Positions 8,087 through 17,598 of a stretch of 43,063 bases of DNA are shown here, one piece after another. The notes below the pieces were generated by a model that saw nothing but the letters and a program-made list of their open reading frames with translations, had not been told where the DNA came from and searched no databases. A program made the position numbers and the translations under genes. The stretch is from Bacteroidales bacterium (GTDB lineage: Bacteria > Bacteroidota > Bacteroidia > Bacteroidales > VadinHA17). Each line of letters begins with the position of its first letter. Within the stretch, counting starts at the first letter, position 1. Location: the NCBI GenBank assembly GCA_007132995.1, contig SLNP01000082.1:1-43063 (forward strand), given 5' to 3'.

Positions 8087-10231
8087 ATGATGAAAGCAGA
8101 AAAGAGAAGCATAACGGCAGCTATTGTAGTAGTGTTGGCACTACTGGTTGCTTCGTGTGTAAAAGAGACCTTCGATCTCAACAAGGTAGATGAGACCATC
8201 AGCTATTCGCCTTCGCTTGTGCTGTCTGCTGCATCGGGCAAGGTAACGCTCATCGACATCCTTAAGCCCAACGACACTATAGTTTACGATGAGAGTGATC
8301 TTCTCAAGATCATTTTTCGTGAAGACTCGGTGTTCAGCTTCGAGATGGAAGAGTTGATTGACCTTGATGACATCTTCTCATTCAGCGAATCGTACAGCGT
8401 TGGCGCCGTCTCGCTCGACGACGATGTTTCGCTTCTGGAGATGACCCTGGGGTTTATTTCCAACTACCTCGATCCTGTGCTCAGAGATCAGCTTCAGGCC
8501 CTTGACGATGGCGATCCGCACCCCTTTCCCGAGATTCCGGCAACATCACTTGGAAGTCACAGCTTCGATATTCTGGCCAATTATGAGCATGCCACATTTA
8601 CCGGAGGAAGGCTTGAGGTAACGGTTACCAATGGGCTTAATGCCCCTCTGAGCGGAGCACAGATAGCTATATACGACAGCGACAATGACATGCAGATAGG
8701 GAGCGACCTCTTTATCCCGGCAATAGGAGCCGGTGAAAGCCATACCGATCAGATAGCTCTTACCGGCAGGAGCATGAGCAACTCCCTCTACGCGACCATA
8801 ACACTCAACGGTAGTCCGGGCACATCAGATCCCGTGATAATAAGTATGGATGACCTTGTCAGTTTCACTGTAGAGGCGAAAGATATGGAGGTCTCCTCCG
8901 GCAGGGTAATACTGCCCGAGCAGCTTCTTGTAGCATTCGAAGATGAAGAGACAGTTTCGTTCGATCCGGGCGATGATATTGAAATAACAGAATTTCGCAT
9001 AGAAGAGGGTTCTGTCGACTATACAATAACATCTAATATTGATCTCGATGTAGATATTGATCTTGTTATGCCGACATTTTTCAGAAACGGTGTTCCCTTC
9101 TCTGAAAACATCTATATAGGCACAAACTCCGTGGTATCGGGCAGCTTCGATGCTGATGGTCTCCATGGCCTGTTTGATACCGATCCGCTGCAGCCCTTTA
9201 ACCGGTTTCCGGTAAACTACAACATCACGGTCAGCTCTAACGGGCTAATGGTCGATTTCAATATGAGTGATGAGATAGCCTTCGATATCGAGATGGGGTC
9301 GCCCACCATAGACTTCGTGAAAGGTTACTTTGGTCACATAGTAGAAGATCTGGAAAGCGACACAATAGACCTTGAGATCGAAGAGTTTCTTGAGCTTATC
9401 ACTGGCGATTTCTATCTGGCCGACCCCTCTATCGCCATAGAGTACCAGAACTCTTTTGTAGTACCACTGCAGCTAAACATAGAGGCCGAAGGGAAGAGAG
9501 AGGGAGAGCCCCCTGTACAGCTCGGGCTTGCCCCCTTCACCATCAGCTATCCCGACTACCCCTCTGAGAGAGACAGAAGTGATGTTTTCATAATAAACCG
9601 TGACAACTCATCGCTGCCTGAACTCATCTCACTGCCTCCCGGAGAGATGATACTTGGTGGCAGTGCCACCCTTAATCCCGGTGGCAACAGCGGTGCCCGC
9701 GACAATGTTATTTTTGGCGACAGCCGGATAACAGGCAATATGGAGGTTACCCTCCCCTTCGATTTCTACATTAACAACCTCACTTTCGCAGACACCCTTG
9801 AAAACTTCATGAAGCTTGATGAAGATTCAGACGATGAGATAACCCCTGACGATTTTGACCAGATCCGGCTTGACCTCACTGTAGAGAACGGCTTCCCACT
9901 GGGCGTGACCGTCAGATTTATCTTCTATGACAGCGAGACCGACCAGCAGATACACGCATTGAGTGTACCAGGAGACGGTACCGACATAATGATATTTGAG
10001 CCGGCACCGGTTAACGCAGAGGGCAGGGCAACAGGCATTACCGAGAAGCTCACCCGCATACTGATTGACAGGGAGTTCTTCGATGCATCGCAACAGGCCG
10101 ACAGCATAATAATAGAGTTCACCCTCAACACAACCGGCTCAGGGTCGCAGAGTGTAAAGATCTACTCCGACTACTCGATCGGTTTCAAGGCGGCAGTAGC
10201 TGTCAAACCAAACATTACCATAACCCAATAA
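8087..10231 (+). CDS. Large predicted lipoprotein, conserved hypothetical
   Basis: ATG at 8087 (track start 8084 is TTG); signal peptide with lipobox LVASC; acidic beta-rich sequence. Confidence 0.8.
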   Translation: MMKAEKRSITAAIVVVLALLVASCVKETFDLNKVDETISYSPSLVLSAASGKVTLIDILKPNDTIVYDESDLLKIIFREDSVFSFEMEELIDLDDIFSFSESYSVGAVSLDDDVSLLEMTLGFISNYLDPVLRDQLQALDDGDPHPFPEIPATSLGSHSFDILANYEHATFTGGRLEVTVTNGLNAPLSGAQIAIYDSDNDMQIGSDLFIPAIGAGESHTDQIALTGRSMSNSLYATITLNGSPGTSDPVIISMDDLVSFTVEAKDMEVSSGRVILPEQLLVAFEDEETVSFDPGDDIEITEFRIEEGSVDYTITSNIDLDVDIDLVMPTFFRNGVPFSENIYIGTNSVVSGSFDADGLHGLFDTDPLQPFNRFPVNYNITVSSNGLMVDFNMSDEIAFDIEMGSPTIDFVKGYFGHIVEDLESDTIDLEIEEFLELITGDFYLADPSIAIEYQNSFVVPLQLNIEAEGKREGEPPVQLGLAPFTISYPDYPSERDRSDVFIINRDNSSLPELISLPPGEMILGGSATLNPGGNSGARDNVIFGDSRITGNMEVTLPFDFYINNLTFADTLENFMKLDEDSDDEITPDDFDQIRLDLTVENGFPLGVTVRFIFYDSETDQQIHALSVPGDGTDIMIFEPAPVNAEGRATGITEKLTRILIDREFFDASQQADSIIIEFTLNTTGSGSQSVKIYSDYSIGFKAAVAVKPNITITQ

Positions 10232-10241
10232 TGTCAACTCC

Positions 10242-11726
10242 ATGAAAAGAGTCATCGCAATAATCACGGTACTACTCCTGATAAAGGGCGCCGCGGCACC
10301 CCTGAAGGGTCAGATTCAGACCAGCACTCTCTACTTCATGAATCTTCCCCAGAACCAGTTGCTTAACCCGGCACTGGCTCCTACCAACAGTTTCCACCTG
10401 GGGCTCCCGGCCATTTCGGGTGTAGGTTTTACCTTCAACACAAATCTCATAAAACTGACCGACATCATCGGCAACACCCCCGGAGACTCAGTAATAACAC
10501 TTCTCCATCCGGACTTCGATCAGGACAGTTTTCTCGACAAGGTGGGCAGGGGCACCTACATAAACCCCTCTGTTGGCATTCAGACCCTTGCCGTTGGGTT
10601 TCGGGTGGGTAACGATCTCTACTTCACCCTTGGCATTACAGACCGTATGGATGGCGGTATCGCACTGCCGGGCGACATTTTCAGCCTTGCCCTGCGGGGC
10701 AACGAACAGTTTGTGGGTAGTCGTGTAGATCTCTCAGACCTCGATGCCCGGATGGCATGGTACAGGGAGTACAGTGCCGGCTTCTCAAAAAGTTTCACCC
10801 CCCAGCTTCGTCTAGGAGGCAGGGTGAAGTTTCTCACCGGCATAGCCGGCATATCAGCCGACAACCGCAACACATCAATAAGTGTGCTGAACGACTACTC
10901 TCACCGCCTCAACACCGACATAGGCATTAACATCTCGGCCCCCGTCACGGTAGTGCTCGATGGTGATAACAATATAGATGATATTATTTTTGATGAATCG
11001 GCGGTTGAAGATCCCGGATTCTTCTTCAACATGGGCAACAACGGCTTCGGTATTGACCTTGGTGCCGTTTACCAGCTAAATCCGCGCATTGAGCTCTCAG
11101 CCGCCCTGAACGGTCTGGGTTATATAAGATGGAAGCAGGATGTCACCAACATTACTGCCAACAACGAATTCACCTTTTCCGGATTCGATCTAAGTACTGT
11201 AATCGACGGCACCAAAGAGTTTGATGAGATGGCAGAGGAGCTGCTTGACTCGCTTATAGCCTCATTTGTCATATCCGACCGTAACGATCCATTTACCACC
11301 TACACCCCGGCCAATTTTTCCCTGGGAGCCTCATACGGGTTAACAGAGAGCATTTCGGTAGGAGTTCTCACCAACGCCCTTTTTACCGGTGGCAGGGTAC
11401 ATCCGTCGCTTATGCTTTCGGCAAACGCCAATCTTGGTTCGGTATTCACCGCCGGCATAAACTACACCGCCATAAACCGTAGTTTCAATAACATAGGCGC
11501 TGGCTTTGGTGTTCGCCTCGGACCACTTCAGCTCTACACCATTGCCGACAGAATACCGCTCACATTTAATGAGTTGATACTGCCCGATGGTGATGGCGCA
11601 TCTATCTTTCTTCCGGACAACTGGAACACTATGTCGCTCCGTTTCGGTCTCAATCTTGTATTTGGCAACAGGATCAAGAAGCGGTCTGATGCCCCCATGC
11701 TGCAACCTACCCAGCCACTTCTATGA
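10242..11726 (+). CDS. DUF5723-like outer-membrane beta-barrel protein
   Basis: 494 aa; signal peptide; 'MNLPQNQLLNPALAPTNSFHLGLP' N-terminus typical of DUF5723/PorV-like Bacteroidota proteins; glycine-rich beta-barrel pattern. Confidence 0.75.
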   Translation: MKRVIAIITVLLLIKGAAAPLKGQIQTSTLYFMNLPQNQLLNPALAPTNSFHLGLPAISGVGFTFNTNLIKLTDIIGNTPGDSVITLLHPDFDQDSFLDKVGRGTYINPSVGIQTLAVGFRVGNDLYFTLGITDRMDGGIALPGDIFSLALRGNEQFVGSRVDLSDLDARMAWYREYSAGFSKSFTPQLRLGGRVKFLTGIAGISADNRNTSISVLNDYSHRLNTDIGINISAPVTVVLDGDNNIDDIIFDESAVEDPGFFFNMGNNGFGIDLGAVYQLNPRIELSAALNGLGYIRWKQDVTNITANNEFTFSGFDLSTVIDGTKEFDEMAEELLDSLIASFVISDRNDPFTTYTPANFSLGASYGLTESISVGVLTNALFTGGRVHPSLMLSANANLGSVFTAGINYTAINRSFNNIGAGFGVRLGPLQLYTIADRIPLTFNELILPDGDGASIFLPDNWNTMSLRFGLNLVFGNRIKKRSDAPMLQPTQPLL

Positions 11727-11956
11727 TTATGATTGCAGGTATTGGACGAACCATACTGCTTATAATACTGGTCTTCTTTATAGTGAGGCTGGTATCGACC
11801 CTCTCACTGATATGGAGTGGCAGGCGTAGCCGAAAGGGTGCATCTTCCCGACAGGGAGACATAAAGGGAGGCAGGCGTACCCACCGTAAAGGAGTGCCAC
11901 GGGACATAGGAGAATATGTCGACTACGAAGAGGTAGATGATGACGATGAGAAGTAG
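11723..11956 (+). CDS. DUF4834-like small membrane protein
   Basis: 77 aa; one N-terminal TM helix and a charged tail ending DYEEVDDDDEK; ATGA overlap with upstream stop. Confidence 0.65.
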   Translation: MIMIAGIGRTILLIILVFFIVRLVSTLSLIWSGRRSRKGASSRQGDIKGGRRTHRKGVPRDIGEYVDYEEVDDDDEK

Positions 11957-12007
11957 CGTGTGGCGTGACAAAGTGGTAAACCCTGATAGCAGCTTAAACG
12001 GCGAGCC

Positions 12008-12757
12008 TCAATGACCCTTTACCCTTTTTGCCAGTGAGTTGGCGAACACAAAATCATTCAGCAGCCTGTTGTCAGAGTCAAGAATGGTACTTTTGCTCCC
12101 CTCCCATTCGATTTTGCCATTGCAGATAAAGACCACCTTCTCTCCGGTCTCCATTACCGAGTTCATGTCGTGAGTATTTACAATGGTGGTCATATTAAAA
12201 TCTTTTGTAAGCTCCATTATCAGCTCATCAATTACAATTGCCGTAAGAGGGTCAAGCCCCGAGTTGGGTTCATCGCAGAAGAGGTAGTCGGGATTCAGTG
12301 CTATAGCTCTGGCAATGGCTACACGCTTCTTCATCCCCCCCGACAGTTCAGATGGGAGCAGTCTGTTTGCATTGTGAATATTTACCCTTTCAAGGCAGAA
12401 GTTCACCCTGTTGGTTTTCTCTCTGAGCGTCATTCTGCTGAACATATCCATGGGGAACCGCACATTATCCTCTACTGTCAGAGAGTCAAACAGGGCGCTA
12501 CCCTGAAATAGCATACCCATTCTCTTTCTTATATCTCTTCTCTCTTTAAACCCCATGATGTTAAAGAAATCATCTCCATACCATATCTCCCCCTCATCTA
12601 TCTGATGCAGACCTACTATCGACTTAAGCAGAACCGTCTTCCCCGATCCGCTGCTGCCAATTATCAGGTTGGTAACACCCGGCCGGAAGGTTACAGATAT
12701 ATTTTCCAGCACCCTCTTTTTCCCGAACGACTTTGAGAGATTCTTAACCGTTATCAT
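12008..12757 (-). CDS. mlaF: ABC transporter ATP-binding protein, phospholipid/Mla type
   Basis: Walker A GSSGSGKT, signature LSGGMKKR, Walker B DYLFCDEPNSGLDP; 4-bp ATGA overlap with mlaE. Confidence 0.88.
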   Translation of the reverse strand: MITVKNLSKSFGKKRVLENISVTFRPGVTNLIIGSSGSGKTVLLKSIVGLHQIDEGEIWYGDDFFNIMGFKERRDIRKRMGMLFQGSALFDSLTVEDNVRFPMDMFSRMTLREKTNRVNFCLERVNIHNANRLLPSELSGGMKKRVAIARAIALNPDYLFCDEPNSGLDPLTAIVIDELIMELTKDFNMTTIVNTHDMNSVMETGEKVVFICNGKIEWEGSKSTILDSDNRLLNDFVFANSLAKRVKGH

Positions 12758-13497
12758 GACAGCATAAGTTGGGTGAGTACTACATTTACTGCCAGTATCA
12801 GCACACTGTTAATTACCACAGCCACGGTACTGGCCCTTCCCACCTCGAGCGATCCGCCCTTCACATAGTATCCCTTATAGGCAGCGACAGACGAGATAAT
12901 AAAGGCGAAGAATACTGTTTTGATAAGAGAGTAGACAACATAGTAGGGTATAAACTCATACTGAATTCCATAAATAAAGTCGGCCGAGGTAACCACTCCG
13001 GCAGATACACCAGCTATCCACCCCCCAAGAATGCCGACGGCAATGCTGATAAGTGTAAGGAACGGGTTGAAGAGTACTGTGGCCACAATTTTCGGCATTA
13101 TAAGAAAGGCCGCAGAGTTGACCCCCATCATCTCAATCGCATCAATCTGCTCGGTTACCCGCATGGTTCCGATCTCAGAGGTGATACTTGACCCCACCTT
13201 TCCGGCAAGGATAAGGGCCACCACGGTCGATGAGAACTCAAGAATAATGGTATCGCGGCAGCCGAGGCCGATCAGATAGGTAGGGTAGATCGGATTTTCT
13301 GTATTATAGGCCGTCTGCAGGGTAATAACCGCACCAATAAAGACCGAGATAACCACTACAATCCATACAGAGTTAAGGCCCAGCAGAACCAGCTCTTTCG
13401 TAAGCTGCCGATAGTATACACGGTGGTTTTCGGGTCGCCGGAACACCTTTCCCATCAGCATGAAGTACCTGCCTGTTTCAAATAGCACTGATTCCAT
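12754..13497 (-). CDS. mlaE: MlaE-family ABC transporter permease
   Basis: MlaE hallmarks (AGKVGSSITSEIGTMRVTEQIDAIEMMGVN); start moved from 13692 to 13497 (MESVLFETGRYF), because the longer ORF overlaps manC and its promoter. Confidence 0.88.
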   Translation of the reverse strand: MESVLFETGRYFMLMGKVFRRPENHRVYYRQLTKELVLLGLNSVWIVVVISVFIGAVITLQTAYNTENPIYPTYLIGLGCRDTIILEFSSTVVALILAGKVGSSITSEIGTMRVTEQIDAIEMMGVNSAAFLIMPKIVATVLFNPFLTLISIAVGILGGWIAGVSAGVVTSADFIYGIQYEFIPYYVVYSLIKTVFFAFIISSVAAYKGYYVKGGSLEVGRASTVAVVINSVLILAVNVVLTQLMLS

Positions 13498-13531
13498 AGA
13501 CCACTGCAGTATAAGATCATAACCGCTACAG

Positions 13532-13539
13532 CAAAAGTA
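13532..13539 (-). promoter_or_regulatory. -7 box candidate for mlaEF
   Basis: Minus-strand TACTTTTG matches TAnnTTTG, about 35 nt upstream of the revised mlaE start. Confidence 0.4.
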
Positions 13540-13588
13540 GCAATATTTTTGCAACAGCCGGAGCGACCCCGTAATTGATAAATAATAA

Positions 13589-13596
13589 TATATTTG
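13589..13596 (+). promoter_or_regulatory. -7 box candidate for manC
   Basis: TATATTTG matches TAnnTTTG, 28 nt before the ATG. Confidence 0.45.
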
Positions 13597-13623
13597 TATT
13601 ACAGACAACCAAAACACAATTAA

Positions 13624-14709
13624 ATGGAGAACCGATTTGTAGTTATTATGGCCGGCGGTGTAGGCAGCCGTTTCTGGCCCCTTAGCCGCCACCGTCTTCC
13701 GAAGCAGTTCCTTGACATTCTGGGTACGGGAGAGACACTTTTACAGCAGACATACAGAAGATTTCTTCCGCTCTGTCCGAAAGAGAACATTTTTGTGGTA
13801 ACAAGCGCCGAGCACAAGGATATCGTCATTGAGCAGCTGGGCATAGAGAGTGACCATGTTCTTGCAGAGCCATTCAGGCGTAACACTGCTCCATGCGTGG
13901 CCTACTCAACTTACAAGGTCAACAGCATAAACAGCAACGCCCTTATAACAGTAACCCCCGCCGACCATCTTATTGTTAAACAGGATGTTTTTGAAGAAGC
14001 CATCAATGAGGGCTACCGTTTTGCCGAAGAGAGCAATGCGCTTGTCACCCTCGGCATCAAGCCAAACCGCCCGGAGACCGGCTACGGCTATATTCAGGCG
14101 CATGACAAAAAGCCGATAAAAGGTTACAGCTGCCTTATGCCTGTAAAGACCTTCACAGAGAAGCCCGATCTGGAGATGGCAAAACTCTTCCTTGAGAGTG
14201 GCGACTTTTACTGGAACAGCGGCATCTTCGTCTGGAGTGTGCCGGCCATAATGAGTGGTCTTGAGAATCATATGCCAGATCTGTATACCCCCTTCGATGA
14301 GGGTCGTGATATCTTCGGTACCCCCGGCGAAGACTCCTTTATAGCCTCCACCTACACCAAATGCAGCAGCATATCTATCGACTACGGTGTTATGGAGAAG
14401 GCCGATAATGTCTTTGTCATCTGCACAGACATAGGTTGGTCAGACCTGGGCACATGGAGCTCTCTTGGAGAGCACACCCCTGCCGACAGCGATGGCAATG
14501 CGATTATATCGGGCAATTTTCACGGATACAATACCGGGAAAAACATCATAAACCTCCCGGGTGGCAAGTTAGCTGTAGTTGACGGACTGAAAGATTACAT
14601 AATAGTTGACTCGGGCGATGTTCTGCTGCTGGTGCCAAGGGAGAACGAGCAGAAGGTAAAGGAGTACCTCGACAACATCAGGAAGAGCGAGGGCGATAAA
14701 TATCTCTGA
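13624..14709 (+). CDS. manC: Mannose-1-phosphate guanylyltransferase
   Basis: VIMAGGVGSRFWPLSR pyrophosphorylase signature; FTEKPDLEMA; 361 aa. Confidence 0.93.
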   Translation: MENRFVVIMAGGVGSRFWPLSRHRLPKQFLDILGTGETLLQQTYRRFLPLCPKENIFVVTSAEHKDIVIEQLGIESDHVLAEPFRRNTAPCVAYSTYKVNSINSNALITVTPADHLIVKQDVFEEAINEGYRFAEESNALVTLGIKPNRPETGYGYIQAHDKKPIKGYSCLMPVKTFTEKPDLEMAKLFLESGDFYWNSGIFVWSVPAIMSGLENHMPDLYTPFDEGRDIFGTPGEDSFIASTYTKCSSISIDYGVMEKADNVFVICTDIGWSDLGTWSSLGEHTPADSDGNAIISGNFHGYNTGKNIINLPGGKLAVVDGLKDYIIVDSGDVLLLVPRENEQKVKEYLDNIRKSEGDKYL

Positions 14710-14766
14710 TGTTGTTGCAACGCCGACCGCTCTCCTACAGAGGGCGGCCCGGCAGGGCATGGTATA

Positions 14767-14808
14767 AAGTCAGCACAGTACAGCAGGAAGTCAGCACAGT
14801 AGATCAGG
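14767..14808. repeat. Two tandem copies of a 21-bp repeat
   Basis: aagtcagcacagtacagcagg / aagtcagcacagtagatcagg; a degenerate third partial copy aaagtcagaacagga follows. Confidence 0.8.
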
Positions 14809-14849
14809 AAAAAAACCGAACAGAAGAAAGTCAGAACAGGATAAAAGAG

Positions 14850-14879
14850 AAGACCTGCCGGTTGCTACAGGCAGGTCTT
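14850..14879 (+). terminator. Intrinsic terminator of manC (possibly bidirectional with gldN)
   Basis: 10-bp stem AAGACCTGCC/GGCAGGTCTT with 10-nt loop followed by TTTTATTT. Confidence 0.8.
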
Positions 14880-14953
14880 TTTATTTCTGTATCCCGGTAA
14901 TTACCGCCTACCGGTCTGTGGCGGGCATGGCTACCCTGGCTTACAGAGCCGGA

Positions 14954-15784
14954 TCAATACTCCCAGAGGTCATGCTCCCAGTTGCGTATAATATTCTCAA
15001 TTCTTTCGGCCTCGACTATGGCATCGCGGCCAACCATATATTCACTTATAAACCTGTCATCGAACGCATTCGACTCGGCATAGACAATGCTGTTGAAACG
15101 CCTCTGCATGAAGAGGTCATCGAATGAGAGCCTGTTGGCATCATTCCGGTCGTTAAACACCTCATTGCTTGCAAGTGCGTCACGCAGGTCGTCAAACATG
15201 ACCCAGAAGAGCCTCTGGCGCTCTACCCTCCCGGATACAGGACTGAGCTCTACTGTTATTGGGCTTATTGCTATTATCCTGACCTGAAGCCTCGAGTGGC
15301 GCTTATCAAAGAACCACTCCTCGTGCAACATCAACTGCTTAACATCTTCAATTCTGTCATCTATTGAGGCATACACCACAGTATCGCCTATCACATCGCC
15401 TGTAACATCATCGTACACATCGATAGTACGGGGGCCTGCGCCCATACTTATCTCTATATCCTCGTATGTGACACTCACATTGAGGTCAGAGACATCGTAT
15501 GCTTCGACCCTTCCCTCCTCTATCTCCTCGAGAATGATAGACATAAGGTTTTTCCTGCCGTCGACCGTGGGCCTTACAGGGAAGAAAAGCGGGTGGTTCA
15601 TCCTCTCTCTCAGGTCTATCACCCTCCATATCTTTTTCGACCATCCCACATCTGCCTCCCTGAGGTGCGGATAATCAACCTTTCTGTTGTCATGTATCGA
15701 CTTCTCGTAGATATCCCTGAACGACTGGCCAAACAGGGCTCCGGTAACCATCAGGGCAAACAACATGATAAAAACTCTCTTCAT
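14954..15784 (-). CDS. gldN: Gliding motility / T9SS protein GldN (PorN)
   Basis: 276 aa with signal peptide; SFRDIYEKSIHDNRKVDYPHLREADVGWSKKIWRVIDLRERMNHPLFFP typical of GldN; position after gldM. Confidence 0.92.
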   Translation of the reverse strand: MKRVFIMLFALMVTGALFGQSFRDIYEKSIHDNRKVDYPHLREADVGWSKKIWRVIDLRERMNHPLFFPVRPTVDGRKNLMSIILEEIEEGRVEAYDVSDLNVSVTYEDIEISMGAGPRTIDVYDDVTGDVIGDTVVYASIDDRIEDVKQLMLHEEWFFDKRHSRLQVRIIAISPITVELSPVSGRVERQRLFWVMFDDLRDALASNEVFNDRNDANRLSFDDLFMQRRFNSIVYAESNAFDDRFISEYMVGRDAIVEAERIENIIRNWEHDLWEY

Positions 15785-15904
15785 ATCTAAATCTCCGTTT
15801 CTTCGGTTTATCTAATCTCTCTCTTATATTCGCGGGCAAATCATTATTACTCCTGCCTCTGCATCCGGTACAGTACCGGCATCATTAATTATATACTGTC
15901 TCTT

Positions 15905-17548
15905 TTATCCTATGGTAAGTGCCACCGCCGGAAGTTCGCGCGTTGAGCCGTCGGGACCTCTTGCCCGTATATTAAGGAAGTAAAAGTCCTGACCCCTTGT
16001 CATTGAGCCTATCACATCTCTCATAGCAGGTGTAAGTCGGTTATTGGTTGCATCCAACCTTCTCACGAACCCGCCCCTCTCATAATACTGGAAGGTAAAG
16101 CTCTCTATCTCATACCTGAGGTCAAACTCAAAATCTTCCAGTACCGCCACGAGAGTCTGTCCAGCAGCGGCGGTGTTCCTGTCTATCTCGCCTCCGCTGC
16201 GACCCTGAAACCTTGCTATGGGTGGTGGTATCCTTCTTACTCTGAACTCCATCGGGGGGAATCGTAGCTGTGACCCCTCAATGGTGGTAGAGACAATGAT
16301 CTGTGCATTGGTTCCTACCACTTCGGGCTCAGCGATAAATCCGCCCGGGAAATCCTGATATGTTCCCGGTCTTATGGTGCCATTTGTCATGGTAACCCTC
16401 AGCCTGTCAGATGGAATACCGGGCACCGAAATATCTATCGGGTTGGGTATACCGCTATAGAGTACATTCATGGCTGTTGCCGAGATAACGGCATTGGGCT
16501 CGGCAACGGTAAAGCTATCTTCGAATGGATATGCTATTTCAGATCCGTCGGGCGCATTTACAACTATGAGCCCTCCCCACCGTCTCTCCCCCACGGTAGT
16601 AGCGCGTTGGCGGAATATACCTCTTCCCTGCTCATCTATCTGCAGTGTCTGGTAGTCGCCAACCATCTCATATGTCTGCGCTCCGTCGTCGCGGGTCACC
16701 TGCCTAAAGTTGCCTACCCTCACCTCCGGGGCCTGCGTGGTGTCGGTAGCGGCAATAAAGACCCTCGCCTCGTAATCATTACCTCTGATAATATAGTTTG
16801 AGTTGGGTATAACGACCGGATCGAGCCTGTTGAAGCGGAAAGTGCCTGCATCGATCTGTGCGAAGAGAAAGTTAATGACCTCAGTCTCGGCATTTCTGAT
16901 ATCGATTTGCAACTTCGAAAGTATCGTTATTACGGCCACCACCGGCAAAGCCTGAAAATGGGCGTTTTCCCATCGGTCTCTTGATCCATCCAGATTTACA
17001 GGGTCGTCCGTATCCAGTCCGCTGCGCAGAGACTGCTCAAGGGCAAGATCGGCACCATCTACTATTCCCAGAAGATATTCACGGAACTCATTTATCATTG
17101 CCCTCAGGTCGTTAGCCTTACCCCTCTGATCGGCACCTATAAGAATCTGTGATGGCACATTGTTTTCATCGATCTTTCTCACATTATCGATAATAATCTC
17201 GCCATCTACTATAGTTTCATCTGCATGGCGCCCCTCAACCTCCCTGATTATCTCGATCTTCACATCATGTATCCAGTTAACGATATTATCGGCGTTCTCC
17301 TTCACCTCATAGGCCAGGTCTCTCCACTCACCTGCCCTAAGGGGGTTTTCTGACGCTGCTTGGTCAAACTCAAGGTATGTTGAGCGATTCTTGATTACAT
17401 AGTTCTCAAGCATCCTGGTAAGAGCCTGATCGACCTTCTTGAAGGCCTCGACTGCCTCTATCGACACATTCAGAGCAAGCATGGCTGTAAGTACCAGGTA
17501 CATCATGCCTATCAACTTCTGTCTCGGTGTTTGCTTTCCTCCAGCCAT
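15905..17548 (-). CDS. gldM: Gliding motility / T9SS protein GldM (PorM)
   Basis: MAGGKQTPRQKLIGMMYLVLTAMLALNVS N-terminus is diagnostic for GldM; 547 aa. Confidence 0.95.
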   Translation of the reverse strand: MAGGKQTPRQKLIGMMYLVLTAMLALNVSIEAVEAFKKVDQALTRMLENYVIKNRSTYLEFDQAASENPLRAGEWRDLAYEVKENADNIVNWIHDVKIEIIREVEGRHADETIVDGEIIIDNVRKIDENNVPSQILIGADQRGKANDLRAMINEFREYLLGIVDGADLALEQSLRSGLDTDDPVNLDGSRDRWENAHFQALPVVAVITILSKLQIDIRNAETEVINFLFAQIDAGTFRFNRLDPVVIPNSNYIIRGNDYEARVFIAATDTTQAPEVRVGNFRQVTRDDGAQTYEMVGDYQTLQIDEQGRGIFRQRATTVGERRWGGLIVVNAPDGSEIAYPFEDSFTVAEPNAVISATAMNVLYSGIPNPIDISVPGIPSDRLRVTMTNGTIRPGTYQDFPGGFIAEPEVVGTNAQIIVSTTIEGSQLRFPPMEFRVRRIPPPIARFQGRSGGEIDRNTAAAGQTLVAVLEDFEFDLRYEIESFTFQYYERGGFVRRLDATNNRLTPAMRDVIGSMTRGQDFYFLNIRARGPDGSTRELPAVALTIG

Positions 17549-17598
17549 TTCCCGGGTCTTTAATTATTCAGGTTTAATTCTTTAAGGAGCCACTCTCC

